Below are positions 45,078 to 56,559 of a stretch of 64,000 nt of DNA, piece by piece. Each line of letters starts with the position of its first letter. Position 1 is the first letter of the stretch. The notes under the pieces are model-generated. The model worked only from the letters and a program-made list of their open reading frames with translations. It was not told the origin of the DNA and did not search any database. The DNA is from Gnomoniopsis sp. IMI 355080. Its lineage: Eukaryota; Ascomycota; Sordariomycetes; Diaporthales; Gnomoniaceae. The DNA lies in the NCBI GenBank assembly GCA_027946555.1, contig JAPEVC010000113.1:1-64000 (forward strand), given 5' to 3'. Made by a program: the position numbers and the translations under genes.

Positions 45078-46333
45078 CTAGACCTTGGGACGGTATACCA
45101 GATTTCCCATTGTGAAGTATGTGTTCTCCATCTTCACGCCTGCCTTCACGGCCTTGCTCCGGTCCTCTGGGACAATATCCTCGCTCTCCTCTCGCTTCCG
45201 CTTGCTGGATAGATCTTGGCCTTTACCCTTCGAGCTCTGAGCATGCTGCATCTGTCCGGACAGGGGCTCCGGCTTGTCAGTTTTGGCCGCCTGTTGGCTT
45301 TGAGTAGTGGTACTACCCTGGCGTACCATGACTCTCTTCGCTGTCTGGGGCCAAGCCTCTTTGGGCACATTCTTGCGTAGCCATTCTTCGGCGAACCATG
45401 GCTTGGGGTAGGACAACTCCAACTCGTCGGACGGAATCATGGCTCCAAAATGAGTCCACATTGCGGGCTGTGCCTCCTGGCCCATGCTGTTCTCAGTATC
45501 GTCCGTGTTCGCCGACTTGATGAGCCTCGACTCCTCATCGCGGATGTGCTCCTCGACAGCCTCGATGGCACGCTGCACCGTACTGGATCGCTCATCCAGG
45601 CGCTTGTCGAAGGGCAAGGAATCACGACCTCTGCGGATGGATCTGTGGGTGTGATAAAACACGATATATCGGTCCATCAGCATGAGCAACAGCGCATTTA
45701 GAGCTGTGGAAGGAAGAGGTGGCTCCTTCCCGTTGATTGCAAAGCAGAGGATTTCCTGCTCCCGAGCTCTGGCATAGATCCTTAACAGACCAATGACAAT
45801 TCTGTCGTCCGTCTTTTTCTTTTGTGGAAGGCCAACAGCCTTCTGAAGGGCGCCATACACGCTCCTCTTCCTTCTTTCGAAATCACGCCTTGTCTCTCCC
45901 TGACCTCTGTGCAAGCAATCTTCGAACAGGGCGTGGGCTTGTAGAACCACAATCAGGTTTTCTGGACTGTTACCTCGATATCGTCGTGACAAGTGGAATA
46001 CTTGCCGTTGGTCAAGAAGTCGGCTGTTGAGCCATCTCTATCGAGCAACGGCTTCATGAAGCCGTTGGGGGTCAGCGCATCATGACCTTGTCCCTCGTCC
46101 AGGTCTTCCAGCGCCTCCCTGAGGTCTTTGTCGATATCATCTTCGCTACTTGCAGCATTGAACAAGCCGGCGCCAAGCTGAGCGCTGGAGGCGCCTGTCA
46201 AAGTGCTGTACGCGATGGAGGGCGCGATGACCGAGGCTGCGTCTTCGGCTCGGTGATGTTGGGTGATGGTCTTTTCCGAGGCGTCGGAACTGGAATCATC
46301 TTCCTGGTCGTCCTCAATGTACGAAAGGACCAT
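45078..46333 (-). CDS. Unrecognised acidic/helical protein with a probable 35-nt intron
   Basis: Two open frames join into one protein of about 406 residues: exon 46333-46002 and exon 45966-45078. The interval 46001-45967 starts GTATTC and ends CAG; removing it restores the frame and gives DFLTNGNPENLIVVLQAHA. The N-terminus is acidic and Ser-rich (MVLSYIEDDQEDDSSS), with DDIDKDLREALEDLDEGQG near residue 70. The middle is helical: LIVVLQAHALFEDCLHRG, RRKRSVYGALQKAVGL, RIVIGLLRIYARAREQEIL, LNALLLMLMDRYIVFYHTH. The C-terminus has a nuclear-type basic patch (SSKRKREE). No domain family is recognised and no function is claimed. A frameshift instead of an intron is the alternative explanation. Both frames have protein-like composition, so a real gene is likely. 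Confidence 0.7.
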
Positions 46334-47192
46334 CTTCAACGAGAGAGACGAATTAGTGAATTTACCTGGATTCTGGTATCAATTATGTCAGTTCTGATGA
46401 AATTTCAACGTGACTGGGGCTGGTCAGCAATAACCTTTGAAAGTACTTAGAGGTTTTCTCCACGACCTTTGAAAATGTTTCGTTTCTTCTCCAGTGATGT
46501 TCGTAAAGTTGAAGGACTTTTCTCAAAGCTGCAGAGGTGGGAAGGAATGTGGGATCGGTTGTCGAAAGCGAGTCGGGATGGAAGAAAACTGGTCGAATGA
46601 GAACTGAAATCCAGGGTAGAATATATGTCGAGACGATTAAGTTTGAAAGTAACCTTATGCTGGAACTTGGGCCTCAAATTCATGTCACCAATGGCTCGCG
46701 TGTGGCTGGATTTGCGCAGCTTGTTGACTGGGTAACACGAAACATTACATTACCCAGACGCGTCTTCCAATCACTTGAACATACACGATTGAGCGGATCA
46801 TATTGGCCGTCTGTTCTGCCTAACCTGTGCTCCTCCCAGCTCTTGATCTCAACGTGCAGGATTCCTTTGCTCGAGTCTATGGCTGTGAGAGGTTGGGTTC
46901 TTTGGGATGTGTATTGGTAGCTCAATATATATGTAGTTCACTGAGTGCATGATCGCTCTTTTGACTCGAAAATTGGTCAACCTCTATTTCCGAGACAATC
47001 TCTAAAAGGTTGTGTCGTGTGAAAGTCGGGTTACTGATTCTTGTTGAGGACAATCAACATCCACGGCACTGCCATCTTGGGATATATCAAAAATAGGTTC
47101 TAAATAGAGAGATAGACAAGAAATGTCAGTCAAATAGTCGACTTACATGGCTAAAATACTACGTAAGGTATATGGAAAGGGAAAAAACTAGC

Positions 47193-47301
47193 AAAAAAAG
47201 GGTGGACTCGAACCAGCGACCACTACCAGTTTCAGTGGGGAAAGAGACATTAAGGCGGAACCTTAGAAGATGTCGACTTTATACCACTGCACCAGAGGGC
47301 C
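47193..47301 (-). tRNA. tRNA-like sequence, probably a degenerate tRNA gene or relic
   Basis: The minus strand has an A-box-like TGGTGCAGTGGT close to the 5' end and a B-box GGTTCGAGTCC, followed at once by T7 (a Pol III terminator). A 5-bp stem GACAT/ATGTC encloses 19 nt, consistent with a TCT (Arg) anticodon loop plus a 12-nt intron. A CCACT/AGTGG hairpin between it and the T-arm looks like a long variable arm, which does not suit tRNA-Arg. The acceptor strands do not pair and the T-stem has a mismatch. It is therefore probably a pseudo-tRNA or the tRNA-derived head of a short interspersed element. Confidence 0.4.
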
Positions 47302-48473
47302 GATTTGTCCCTTTTGGAGAAACGTTGCAAATTAGAATCTATAACTTTGAAGCCATCGAACGGTTTCCATGTGTAGCCAGCGAAGTTGAGCCTGTCCATC
47401 TTCCTGCGTACTACCCGCCCATGCGCTACGGTTTCCTCAGCACTACCACGCGATTATAAAAGACTACCTGAGCTTAACATAAGGTGTTGAGAAGAGTGTT
47501 CGAGTCCACATATACCTTTGTATACTATGGTAATGCGGGGAAGAAACAAGAATGTACGAAGGAAGCAGCTTTCCCGCGTTCCCTGGAGGTCATATTGCAG
47601 ATCCTGTCGAGAACTCATTAGACTCTAGAGGGTAGCCATGGAAATTTCACTACTCTCGTCATCGCGGAGGCAAATTGGATGTGTAGGAGCTCATGCTCCG
47701 TTGTTCTTTATCGAGCCCATGTGACAGGTTCATTGTTCATAATCAACTACTTCAAATCTAGACGCTATGGGGAAGCCATGGGAAAGGCCTGCGGTCCAAT
47801 CACCGCCACAACGACTTTGGATTTTGTATGATGCTCGTGTGATGGACGATGGACACATTGACATCAGGAACATCCTGCCCTTGGCTTATTCACCACAGCA
47901 ATCGGACCCGACAAGCACGCTACTGATTGCGGGCTCCAGCGCTCTCTTGGTCTTCTGGTCATTTACTGAGTTCAGTCATATGATCTATCCTTTTGGCTTC
48001 TGATATGGTGCCTTTTTGCTGATCATGATCAACGTGGCCCAGGACGGCGTAATTACGTTCATGGATAGCACCTTTATAGCCACACTAGGCATTCTCAGGC
48101 TATATTAGCTTCTGTCAGCAATTATTAGCTGGCCAGACCTCAGGCAGGATTCGATCATGAGGGCATTTAGGACCGAATGGTGGATTGGCTAAATTAGTGA
48201 CTGTCCTAGGCTGTTCGGGACCACAAAATCATCGATCTATCACATGTCTACAATCTCACCATATATAGGGTCGACCTTGCCCAGGGAAGCCTCTCAAAGT
48301 AGAGCCAATCATCAAATTTCATTAATGCGTGGAAAAAAAAATATCGTCCAAAACGTTGACATCGTGATACAGGCCCACCCATCCATCCAACCATCCAGCT
48401 ACCTACCCCAGCACTGCCACTGTCCGCCCAAAATCGAACAGACCAGCACGTTATTCTCACCGGAACATTTCTC

Positions 48474-48474
48474 C

Positions 48475-48508
<34 letters not shown>
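48474..48508. repeat. (CT)n microsatellite
   Basis: About 35 nt of nearly pure CT dinucleotides, read directly, 3' of the gene at 48710-51055. Confidence 0.9.
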
Positions 48509-48511
<3 letters not shown>

Positions 48512-48709
48512 GTAAAATCCAATAGACACGGGAGCCATGTAGTTCCCAAACCTAGTAACCCGATCCTGTAATGTATACCCGTCTCCCAAAGAACACCACA
48601 CATATGCAAATGCATCTATGCAAAGCACTCCCAGACCAAGGAATCAGTCCGAAAATTAAAGAGACCTGAGCCCCCAAGCCTCACGCTGGCGCCTACGTCA
48701 ACGCAAACC

Positions 48710-51055
48710 TCACATAAAGTCCCCCCTCACAACCCTCACACTCCCACTCTTCTTCGCCCCAAAACCCTGGAACGCACTGCTCATACTCGGCATCATTCCC
48801 CGATTCACATCCGGCACCACAGCTAGCGGACCGCCCAGATGAAGACCATTAGCGGGCGTAGAGGTAGGCCGCGTCCGGCCTGGGAAGTGGAAGCTGAACT
48901 CTACACCCTCCATGCCCTCTGCCGGCGGTAGTGATTGTGGTTGTTGTGGCAATGGCTCTTCTTGGGCTGCAACAGGCATGGGCATCTCCGGCTCCGAACC
49001 ACTGTCCTCCTCGACCGCCATCACAGGGTTGCTGTTCAGCGCGCGCAGGAAGATGCTCGCGTCCGATCGCCGCGGGCGCTTCGATGGACTCGGCGGGTGC
49101 TGCCAGTCCATGGCGTCCTGTGTGGGTTGCTGGGAGGAGTTCTTGGTGGGCGTGTGGCTCTCTTCTTTCCTCCGCAAGCGACGCGCGCGGATTTCGCGCT
49201 TCTTGAGGCGGTTGCGGTCTGCGCTGGAGGGCGAGGCGGCGATGGTGGGGAGGCCTCGGGGCGGTGAGGGCGGTGGGAATGTCGGAGCAGGCGGAGGTGG
49301 GGGCTGAAAGGAATCCATGCTGGTGTTGGTGGAGTTGTTTAGTGACGAGTTGTCACTGCCGCCAGCACTTTTGAAGCCTCCGAAGATATTGTTGCTAGAG
49401 GACGTTGCAGAGGATATCTCTGGCTTTGACGCTCCCAGCCGCCAACTGAAAGACCGCCTGACAGTCGAAGACATGGACGTACGTGTGGGTGGTTGTTGCA
49501 GCTCCCCGCCATCTTCCCCTTCATTGTTCCCCTGGCCACCGCTGAACTTCATCGAGCTGTTATTAGACCGGAAACTGAGCTTACTCGCGCTCTTTCGCAG
49601 CCGCTTGACAAGTTTCCTTGGGCCACTCTCTACTTTCTCCTCCGCCGTGGTCGTCGCAACCCCGATCCCTCCGTGCCCATCCGTAGCCATGGGATCATAA
49701 TCATAGCTGCTGCGATGGGTGTAGAAGGATGTCTGCGAGCCATTCGTTCCCGAGGAGCTGAACGGCCGCTTGGTGCCCCGTGCAAACGACTGTACATCAA
49801 TGCTCCGCGGCCGGCTGCTATCTACGCTGAACCTAGCAAGCGAGACAGGTGGCGGCCGGTACGGACGCGCGGTGAGCGTGGGCTCGGCGCCGGGACGTGT
49901 TGCGGAGTACGGCACCGAGGCGAAGGCGAGTGCAGGCTGCTTTTGTGTGCGCTGTTTGGGCAGCGGTGGGGGCGACATGGTCGTGTCGCGATCGCGAGAC
50001 GAGGGACGTGATAATGGAAGCGGGCTAAAGACTGCGGTCGAGCTGGCTGGTATAGCAGTCGGCGTCGACGACGCCGACTCCTCGTCCTCCACGTCCATAG
50101 CCATTTCGGGTGCGGGGGGCGGTGGCGGCTCACGACGCGGTGGTGGCGGAGGAGGTGGCTGCCGCTCTGGACTTGGAGGGAACTGGCTCGGTCCTTCCTC
50201 CGTCTCCTCCTCCATCTTCTGTGCCAACGAGGCTACCTCCGGTGACGCCTCACTCCGACGCTTCGTGTTGGCGCCAGGCGGGGAGAAGCGAGTGGATTGG
50301 ATGGCGTGCGTCCCAAAGAAGCCACTAGCTAATAGGCTTTGGTAATTCGCAGTGATCTCGTCGCGGGTGGGCCGTTTTGTCGGGTCAAAGCTGGGGAGCG
50401 AAGCCATGAGCGAGTCAGCACGGACAGGAGGAGCGGGCCTGCCTCCCCCAGCCCTGGCAGCAGCATCCTGTTGGAACTTGCCAAACTCCGTCGTGGGTTG
50501 GGTGTTGCTGTTGCTGACGCCGCTGCTCCGGTTGTTTTCGCGCAGGGTGGACGGGTCCATGCTCTCGGAGCGCTTGTGCTTGAAGACGGGCGGGATGGGG
50601 AAGTTTGCCCAGGAACTGTTCTTATCAGTGTCGTTGTTGTTGTCGTCGGCGTCGTCAGCCGCCCCGCCCACGGCCCAAGAGCTCCGGCTCTTTGGCATTG
50701 CCAGCTTCTCACGGACCTTGCCGAACAAGCTGCGCGGGGTTTTGGTGCTGGCGGTGCTGGCCGCAGCACCGGCACCTGTGCGTGTCGTGAAGGCGCTCAA
50801 GCCGCTGTGGACGGACACGAAGCTGTTACGACTGCCGGGGACGTTGCTGTGGCCGTTGTCTGCTCCACCACCACCACCACCACCACCAGCATCACTGCCC
50901 GTCGCGAACTTCAGCTCTGGCGGCCTCCAGTCCATGGCGAATTGTTTTTCATAGTCGGCTGTCGAGGTGCCCTCGTCGAGGAAATCGGGCGGCGGGGCAG
51001 CAGAGACGCGGTCATTCATGGAGCCCTCGACGAAACAGCTCTGTTTGGGCGCCAT
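48710..51055 (-). CDS. Large disordered Ser/Pro-rich protein, function unknown
   Basis: Single-exon ORF of 781 residues from ATG 51055 (MAPKQSCFVEGSMND, context CACCATGGC). The frame is open a little further upstream but without another ATG in good context. Most of the protein is low complexity: a Gly8 run near residue 55, Asp/Asn runs, two proline blocks (PPPPPPPRREPPPPP and a second near residue 600) and many SP/TP sites. Short ordered-looking motifs stand out: RSLFGKVREKLAMPKSRSSW, FDPTKRPTRDEITANYQSLL followed by ASGFFGTHAIQ, RKLVKRLRKSASKLSFR, RRSFSWRLG, and a basic helix RNRLKKREIRARRLRRKEE that could bind nucleic acid or act as an NLS. No known domain is recognised. It looks like a fungal-specific regulatory or scaffold protein; this is inference. 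Confidence 0.75.
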   Translation of the reverse strand: MAPKQSCFVEGSMNDRVSAAPPPDFLDEGTSTADYEKQFAMDWRPPELKFATGSDAGGGGGGGGADNGHSNVPGSRNSFVSVHSGLSAFTTRTGAGAAASTASTKTPRSLFGKVREKLAMPKSRSSWAVGGAADDADDNNNDTDKNSSWANFPIPPVFKHKRSESMDPSTLRENNRSSGVSNSNTQPTTEFGKFQQDAAARAGGGRPAPPVRADSLMASLPSFDPTKRPTRDEITANYQSLLASGFFGTHAIQSTRFSPPGANTKRRSEASPEVASLAQKMEEETEEGPSQFPPSPERQPPPPPPPRREPPPPPAPEMAMDVEDEESASSTPTAIPASSTAVFSPLPLSRPSSRDRDTTMSPPPLPKQRTQKQPALAFASVPYSATRPGAEPTLTARPYRPPPVSLARFSVDSSRPRSIDVQSFARGTKRPFSSSGTNGSQTSFYTHRSSYDYDPMATDGHGGIGVATTTAEEKVESGPRKLVKRLRKSASKLSFRSNNSSMKFSGGQGNNEGEDGGELQQPPTRTSMSSTVRRSFSWRLGASKPEISSATSSSNNIFGGFKSAGGSDNSSLNNSTNTSMDSFQPPPPPAPTFPPPSPPRGLPTIAASPSSADRNRLKKREIRARRLRRKEESHTPTKNSSQQPTQDAMDWQHPPSPSKRPRRSDASIFLRALNSNPVMAVEEDSGSEPEMPMPVAAQEEPLPQQPQSLPPAEGMEGVEFSFHFPGRTRPTSTPANGLHLGGPLAVVPDVNRGMMPSMSSAFQGFGAKKSGSVRVVRGDFM

Positions 51056-52867
51056 GGTGTGGGTAAATGCTCCGGAAGCCCCTCTCACTCAGCGCGCGCT
51101 TTCTCTCTCTCTCGCTCTCTCTCACACACTCCTCTCCCACGCGAGAGGTGGGCAGGTGTTTTGAGAAAACAAGACGTGGGTTCGGATATGCGATTGAGCA
51201 ACGTGAAGTGGTTTGGGGAGGGAAGAGCAAGGAAATTCGACAGCGGTGACAAGCTCGCAAAGTGGTTGGAAAAGTGGCTCGCAGAAAACGAATTCCCTGG
51301 TTCGGCGCGTGGTGGGCGCGGGATTGTTGGTCGCGAACCTGGTACAGCAGCTTAATAAGGTAGGATTCGACATGCGGCTGGGATGGCTTGTGCCTTGCGT
51401 CGCAGTGAGTCGCGTCTGTTTACTGGGGCTGGCCGGGGTTTGGGTAAATAAAAGTGGAGTGTGCAGTACCAACCAGGTCCGCCTTCCCTCCACCCTCCAC
51501 CAATGTTCCCACTGTCACTTCCCCAGCTGAACCGATGATCAGCACGGCTTGGAAACGTGGCTGCCAGAACCGCTGTCCCTGATTGATTTGCCCTTTTGAG
51601 CCCACGTGCTGCCAACTGCAACGTTCAACCTTTTAATTTGCCCCAGCAGAGTAAGAATTCATGTGGTGGGCAGCCACTTACTGACACTGTACGTACTGTA
51701 CATAACTGCACACAGCGCTATGGTACAAGCCTCGGGAGTCGGGCAAGACTCGAAGAGAACAAGAGGGACGGAAATTGTTGATGGGGCAACGACAGGCCAT
51801 TCCACCAACCACGTTATAGCGAATCCGGCCCTGGCAAACACGCCCGCCAGCATAATCCGTACAGCCGTGTGCGTGCCTCCAATGCCCCTCCATCCTTCGC
51901 GCCAAGATAACGGTGCATTGTCTCGCAGCTAAATCCCCAGCCTCTTATTTCTTTTCAACCCTTCTTGCTTAAAACAAATGAAATGATAACCTCACCAATG
52001 CAAGCTCCCAATTCGCCACTAGTCCATATCTGCGAATAATTCGCGTGTTATGAGGCGTTTGCATAATTCTACAGCCGCTGGACGTGTCCGTACTGCGTGC
52101 CGTACTGCTAATGCTAACACTGGCCCAGGACAAAACATCCCGGACTCCATACCACAGTACCTTAGAACGCGTTTTTACTGATGATGCTTCATCATTGAAC
52201 TATATAATTACATAGAAAGCTTTTCGCTGAAGACCTGGTTAGATACAGTCACACTTGCTGCTTCACCGACCGGCTTCGCTACTCTGCACTGAATGCGTCC
52301 CAATAATAGACAGTAAGCCGCACAATGACATCCCAAGTCAAGAATCGAGTCTTCATAGAAACCCGTTGTCAATACACCAACCCCCGGTCTCTTCCAAAAC
52401 ATGCAAAAGACCCGGATCATGCGCCAAACCTGCCTCGTATGTGTCGATGCCGATCCGGATGCCATCCCAGCCAGCCCTTAGAACGCCAGAAGAACAGACC
52501 CAAAACCTTGAATCAATCGCACTGCCCAAGTAACAGACAAGAACAAAGAAAAGAAATCAGTCCGATGTGATGAAGTTGGATGAAGTCGAAAGAAGTGTGC
52601 AGCATATGTGCTGTCGTAATAATCACATGCCATGGTCGCCAGGCCAAAAGGACCGCCTCGAGGCGAGCCACATCTACGGCAGCTTCAGACTACATGGCAA
52701 TATGCTGGCTACATTAGTGGCGAGCCAGGGCCCTGACTGGCGAGTGTACAGAGCAGGAACTTGGCGTCAGTCGTAAACAGAATCACCGATATGAACTGTC
52801 AGATCGTGAATCTTGCGGGTTATCGCCATCGTCTGGTTGGCGACGTATCAAACCAAGCAGACCAATT
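51056..52867. other. Intergenic, 1.8 kb, nothing recognised
   Basis: It begins with a CT-rich leader tract of the upstream gene (51085-51125). Otherwise there are only short ORFs on both strands, and it includes the 3' flank of the VeA gene. No RNA gene or repeat unit was seen. Confidence 0.55.
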
Positions 52868-54648
52868 TTAGACGGGTTGTCCGTGCAGGCCTGGGAAGTC
52901 GACAGGAATGTCGTTGTCAGACGCACGGTTGTACAGAGACTCGCTCATAGTCCAGTTCTTTGGCGGCTTTCCTCGCTCCTCGTACACAGGAATATTCTTG
53001 TGTGCCAGGGGATACCGTGGCAGCTCCATCTTGTAATTGGCGTCGTAGGGCCGGTCATCCTGGCGACGCCCATTTTGCAGTCGATAATCGTCAACCGGCG
53101 CCGTGAAAGCCTCGTCGGCCGAGCGCTTCCGGGAAGTTGAGGGCGTCAGGGGTGGTGGAGGCGAGGCCCGCGGATAGGCGAATGCGCCGGCTGACAGGGG
53201 TGGCAGTGTAGCTGGGTGCTCCGTCGGTCTCATTATCCTGTGGTGCGACAAATGCTCTGGTGGAGTCGGATCTCTTTTAGATGGCGGAGGCTGGGGCATG
53301 AGTCGTGGCAAAGACCCGATGGCCTGGGAAGGATACGAGGGCTTTCGTGCTTCTACAACACCAGCGCCGAGACTACGAATAGGAGGTAAAACGTCCCGTT
53401 TCTGCTCCATTTCTGTATCCACCTTTGGTGCTAGCATAGGAGGTCCTCGAACCGAGTCAGGTGTCCGATATGAGAAGCTATCTCGAGGGACCGGTGGAGC
53501 TATAGGAGCATATGGAGGCGGAGGTGATCGCTCGTCGGCGGCGTACGAAGGGAAAGGCGGCCTTGGCGGAAAATGGGCACCATGCGCTGGGGGCGGTGGG
53601 TAGGACGGCGAACTAGGCATCGACTGGTAAGGAGGGATAGATCCGTATGTAGGTCGTCGTCCAGACGATGGCTCCGATGTTGGGAAAGATGTCCTGGGAG
53701 GTCCATACTCCTGGCGGTAGGGTCCATTCGCATCATTGCTTGAAGCGGCCGGTCGACCTCGATTGTGCGCAGCAGCAGCTTCTGCCTTGGCCCTCTGCGC
53801 ATACTCGTCTTCACGGGCAGCGATTTCCTTCTTGCCGCCCTTCTCACCACGACGACGCATCCTGACGTCACGGCGAATGCGGACACGACAGCCCTGCTCG
53901 GCCACGGTGCGGCTGAGAGCTGTGCTTTCCTGAAGGCCTGGGAACTTCTTGGCACTGAAAACATCAAAAACATCGGTCGATACATTCGTTCGCAACTGAA
54001 AATGGCGGCCGCTGGAGCCCATATCAGGACCGGTGATCTCGTCAGTTCCGGACATGGCTTCATCGTCGTCCTTGTCCCGGTCGTCCTTAACCTCCTCCAT
54101 CAGGGAAAATGTCAGATAATACCGGCCTTCGTGTCTGACAGACAGGTCAGAGAAGATGAAATAGCCGGCCTCCTCGGGTCGATCCAAAAGAATCATGCTT
54201 GAAACAGGTAGGCCGGTAAGCACAGGCGGTCCATTCTGCGCGTTGACGCGGGTACTCGGATCGGCATCATGGTGCAAGCTGGCATAGAGAAAAAAATCGG
54301 CGTTGTACGCAAAGGTGATATCCTCGGCATTCTCCCGATGCGGTCCCTGAAATACCTTCATTTGAACCACTGGTGGCGGATCGACAGGTCGACGATCAGC
54401 GGAGGCTGAGATGCTGAGTTAGTACTGCCGGTGATGATGAGGTGTGTGTTGGAAAAAAAAAAAAAAAAAAAGGGTTACGGGGAATGTTGAAGCTCACACT
54501 TGGGCCCAGAGCCGCAAGCCCGGGCGCGCTCAGGCTGCTGGAGAACTTTGAGTTCATAATGAAGACGACGACCATCACGGGTGGTCCTAGTGAAGCCGAC
54601 TGGGTCACCAACACGCGTAGGCGGGGCAGGAGGACCTAAGTTAGCCAT
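52868..54648 (-). CDS. veA: Velvet-domain global regulator VeA/VEL1
   Basis: Two exons: 54648-54498 and 54405-52868, joined across a 92-nt intron, giving 562 residues. The junction rebuilds the conserved GPKSSADRRPVDPPPVV. Velvet-domain hallmarks in order: RLHYELKVLQQPERARACG, EDITFAYNADFFLYASL, LTGLPVSSMILLDRPEEAGY, FIFSDLSVRHEGRYYLTFSL, SAKKFPGLQESTALSRTVAE, and QGCRVRIRRDVRMRRRGEK. Arg/Lys clusters after the domain can serve as an NLS. The Pro/Ser-rich tail holds a PEST-like segment, and the end KNWTMSESLYNRAS matches VeA orthologues. VeA forms the nuclear VelB-VeA-LaeA complex that couples light to sexual/asexual development and secondary metabolism. The intron carries an A19/T19 homopolymer close to its acceptor. 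Confidence 0.95.
54453..54471. repeat. A19 homopolymer inside the veA intron
   Basis: Nineteen consecutive adenines on the plus strand (T19 in the sense of the transcript), about 50 nt upstream of the intron 3' end. Confidence 0.9.
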
Positions 54649-56542
54649 GGTGATTGCACTGCCGTTCAGCCCTACTTTGGTCGGCTGTAGCGAGTGTCGA
54701 CAAGAAGAATGCAGGGGACTCTGCCGAGCGCAGAGACACGATCCCCAAGCCTTGATGCTGATCCTGATTAGGTTGAGTCAGCTACGGGCTGGACTTTGTA
54801 AGTCGGAAAATCAAGATTGAAATTGCGAGCGCCGCGTCGACACAAAAGGACGAGACATTGATTAAATGTCAAGACAGAGCAAAGGCCGGTGAGAAGAAAG
54901 GAGCAGTCAGCTTACAGTCAGATCAAGCAATCCACCGCGTCGGGTCGGATTGAGTTCTGAGGTGTCGAGGCCAGACAGGGCAGAATGCAACCACAAAGGG
55001 AGAGACTGCTCGAGTCAATTCTGGGCCGTTTGGCTAAACGCAATAGAATGAACGACAATGTGAGTTTATCCTGGCGAAAGATGGAGGACTGGTCGCCTCA
55101 ACGGTCAGCACGCCGTGGTGTGGAATGAAACGAACCTGTCGGGGAGAGTGAGTGAGGTTGAAAGGAGAACTACAGGACAGGAGGGAATGAGTCTGCGCGA
55201 AGCAGGACAGGACAGAATGGGATCGAGCGAGCGAGAGGTGCGGGCCAGCCCAGAGCTGAGGGACGGACCCAACACGCTGGACTGGGGATCGAGCCCCTGC
55301 CTCCCTGCCCGTCTGCCCCACTGACCACCGGCGGCTTCTGCCTCTGATTGGGTTCCGCCCAGGAGGGTAGGCAGAATGAGGGACCATCCCTGCTCTGTAC
55401 CAGTGGTGTGCCACCGGGTGGGTAGCGAGACTAGGCTCGAAGACAAAAAAGCAAGTCAAGCAATTAAGCCCGGGAAGGAGGCACTGTGCAGAGCTGGACG
55501 CCAACCTGCCATTTCTGGTTAAGCGGCTTCTGAGATCTTGCTTTAGCTTAGGGCCTAACTTTGGGCTCGGTTTTTATTTTATTTTACAATCTTGGTACTC
55601 TGTTCGTGCCTTAATTTTGCCCAGTACTACTCTGCTTTATTGGTAGCTTTATTGGTAAAGCTGTCAGGCTGTGCGCGCAAGTGGATCGCCAAATGTCCTT
55701 TTGCATTGGGAAAAGTACCTGTCTGTCACCGCCTAGTGGCAAGATTCAAATTCGAGGGCTCTCGCACCTTTCATTTCGACCCTCGCTTGCAGCCAAACAG
55801 TCTGACAGTCAGACAGTCAGGCAGGACGGGTCAGGCTGTGCAGACCGGTCTGCAAGGTGAGAGGGTAAAGTGGTATTGAGACGACTCCAAAATGCAATGA
55901 TGAGGCCAGTGCATCTGTGCATCTACGCAAGTTTCTTTTCATCGCTTGCCACAAACCAATCAGACGCGAGCCAGTGGATGCAAAGTCGACTTGGGGTGCG
56001 AGCCGGATACTGGGTAGTGGTTCCGCCCGGGGTTTGCCAAGCCGCTTCCAGAGGGCTGGTGCCATTATTCCCGGGGCACTGGCTCATCATACTGTACTGC
56101 GCATTGCGGAATGTTGGTCTTGGCATGCTCCAGCCAGCAGTTAGGTAACGCCAGTCCTGCCTGGGCGTTGAACCTATGACCGTCGTCTTTCTCCTGTTCT
56201 ACCTCTGTTTCAGACATGTGATTGAATCATCGCACAAGGGCTTGCGCTTGCCGCGGGCTCTGACGATTACTACGATCGTTGACGCGGTTAGTATATACAA
56301 CGAAATAAAAGTGTCTACTGTAGTGAGTATGCTTGTACCGCGGTATTCTTGCTGAGAAGCCGCCGAAATTAGTCTTGACGATAGTGGGTCCCGAAGATTT
56401 TCCAGGCGGGCCATCGTCCAGACCCCGACGCGCCGCACTGTGAACATCAGTGTAACTGTTGCTTCTGACTGTGCCGCAGCTGAAGTGAACTACTCATGAT
56501 AAGGACCTGTCAAGGATTTTGGGAAAGAGAGAATAGGGAATC

Positions 56543-56559
56543 AAAAAAAAAAAAAAAAA
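56543..56559. repeat. A17 homopolymer
   Basis: Seventeen consecutive adenines, read directly. Confidence 0.9.

Larger units (their letters stand above)
46334..48709. other. Intergenic, 2.4 kb, with a tRNA-like relic and a CT microsatellite
   Basis: No protein gene recognised. It contains a tRNA-like sequence (47193-47301, minus) and a (CT)n tract (48474-48508). The remaining ORFs are short and lack family character. Confidence 0.55.

Noticed and set aside
50339..51355. 338-codon open frame on the plus strand
   Set aside because: Antisense to the disordered 781-residue protein; arises from its GC-rich repeats.
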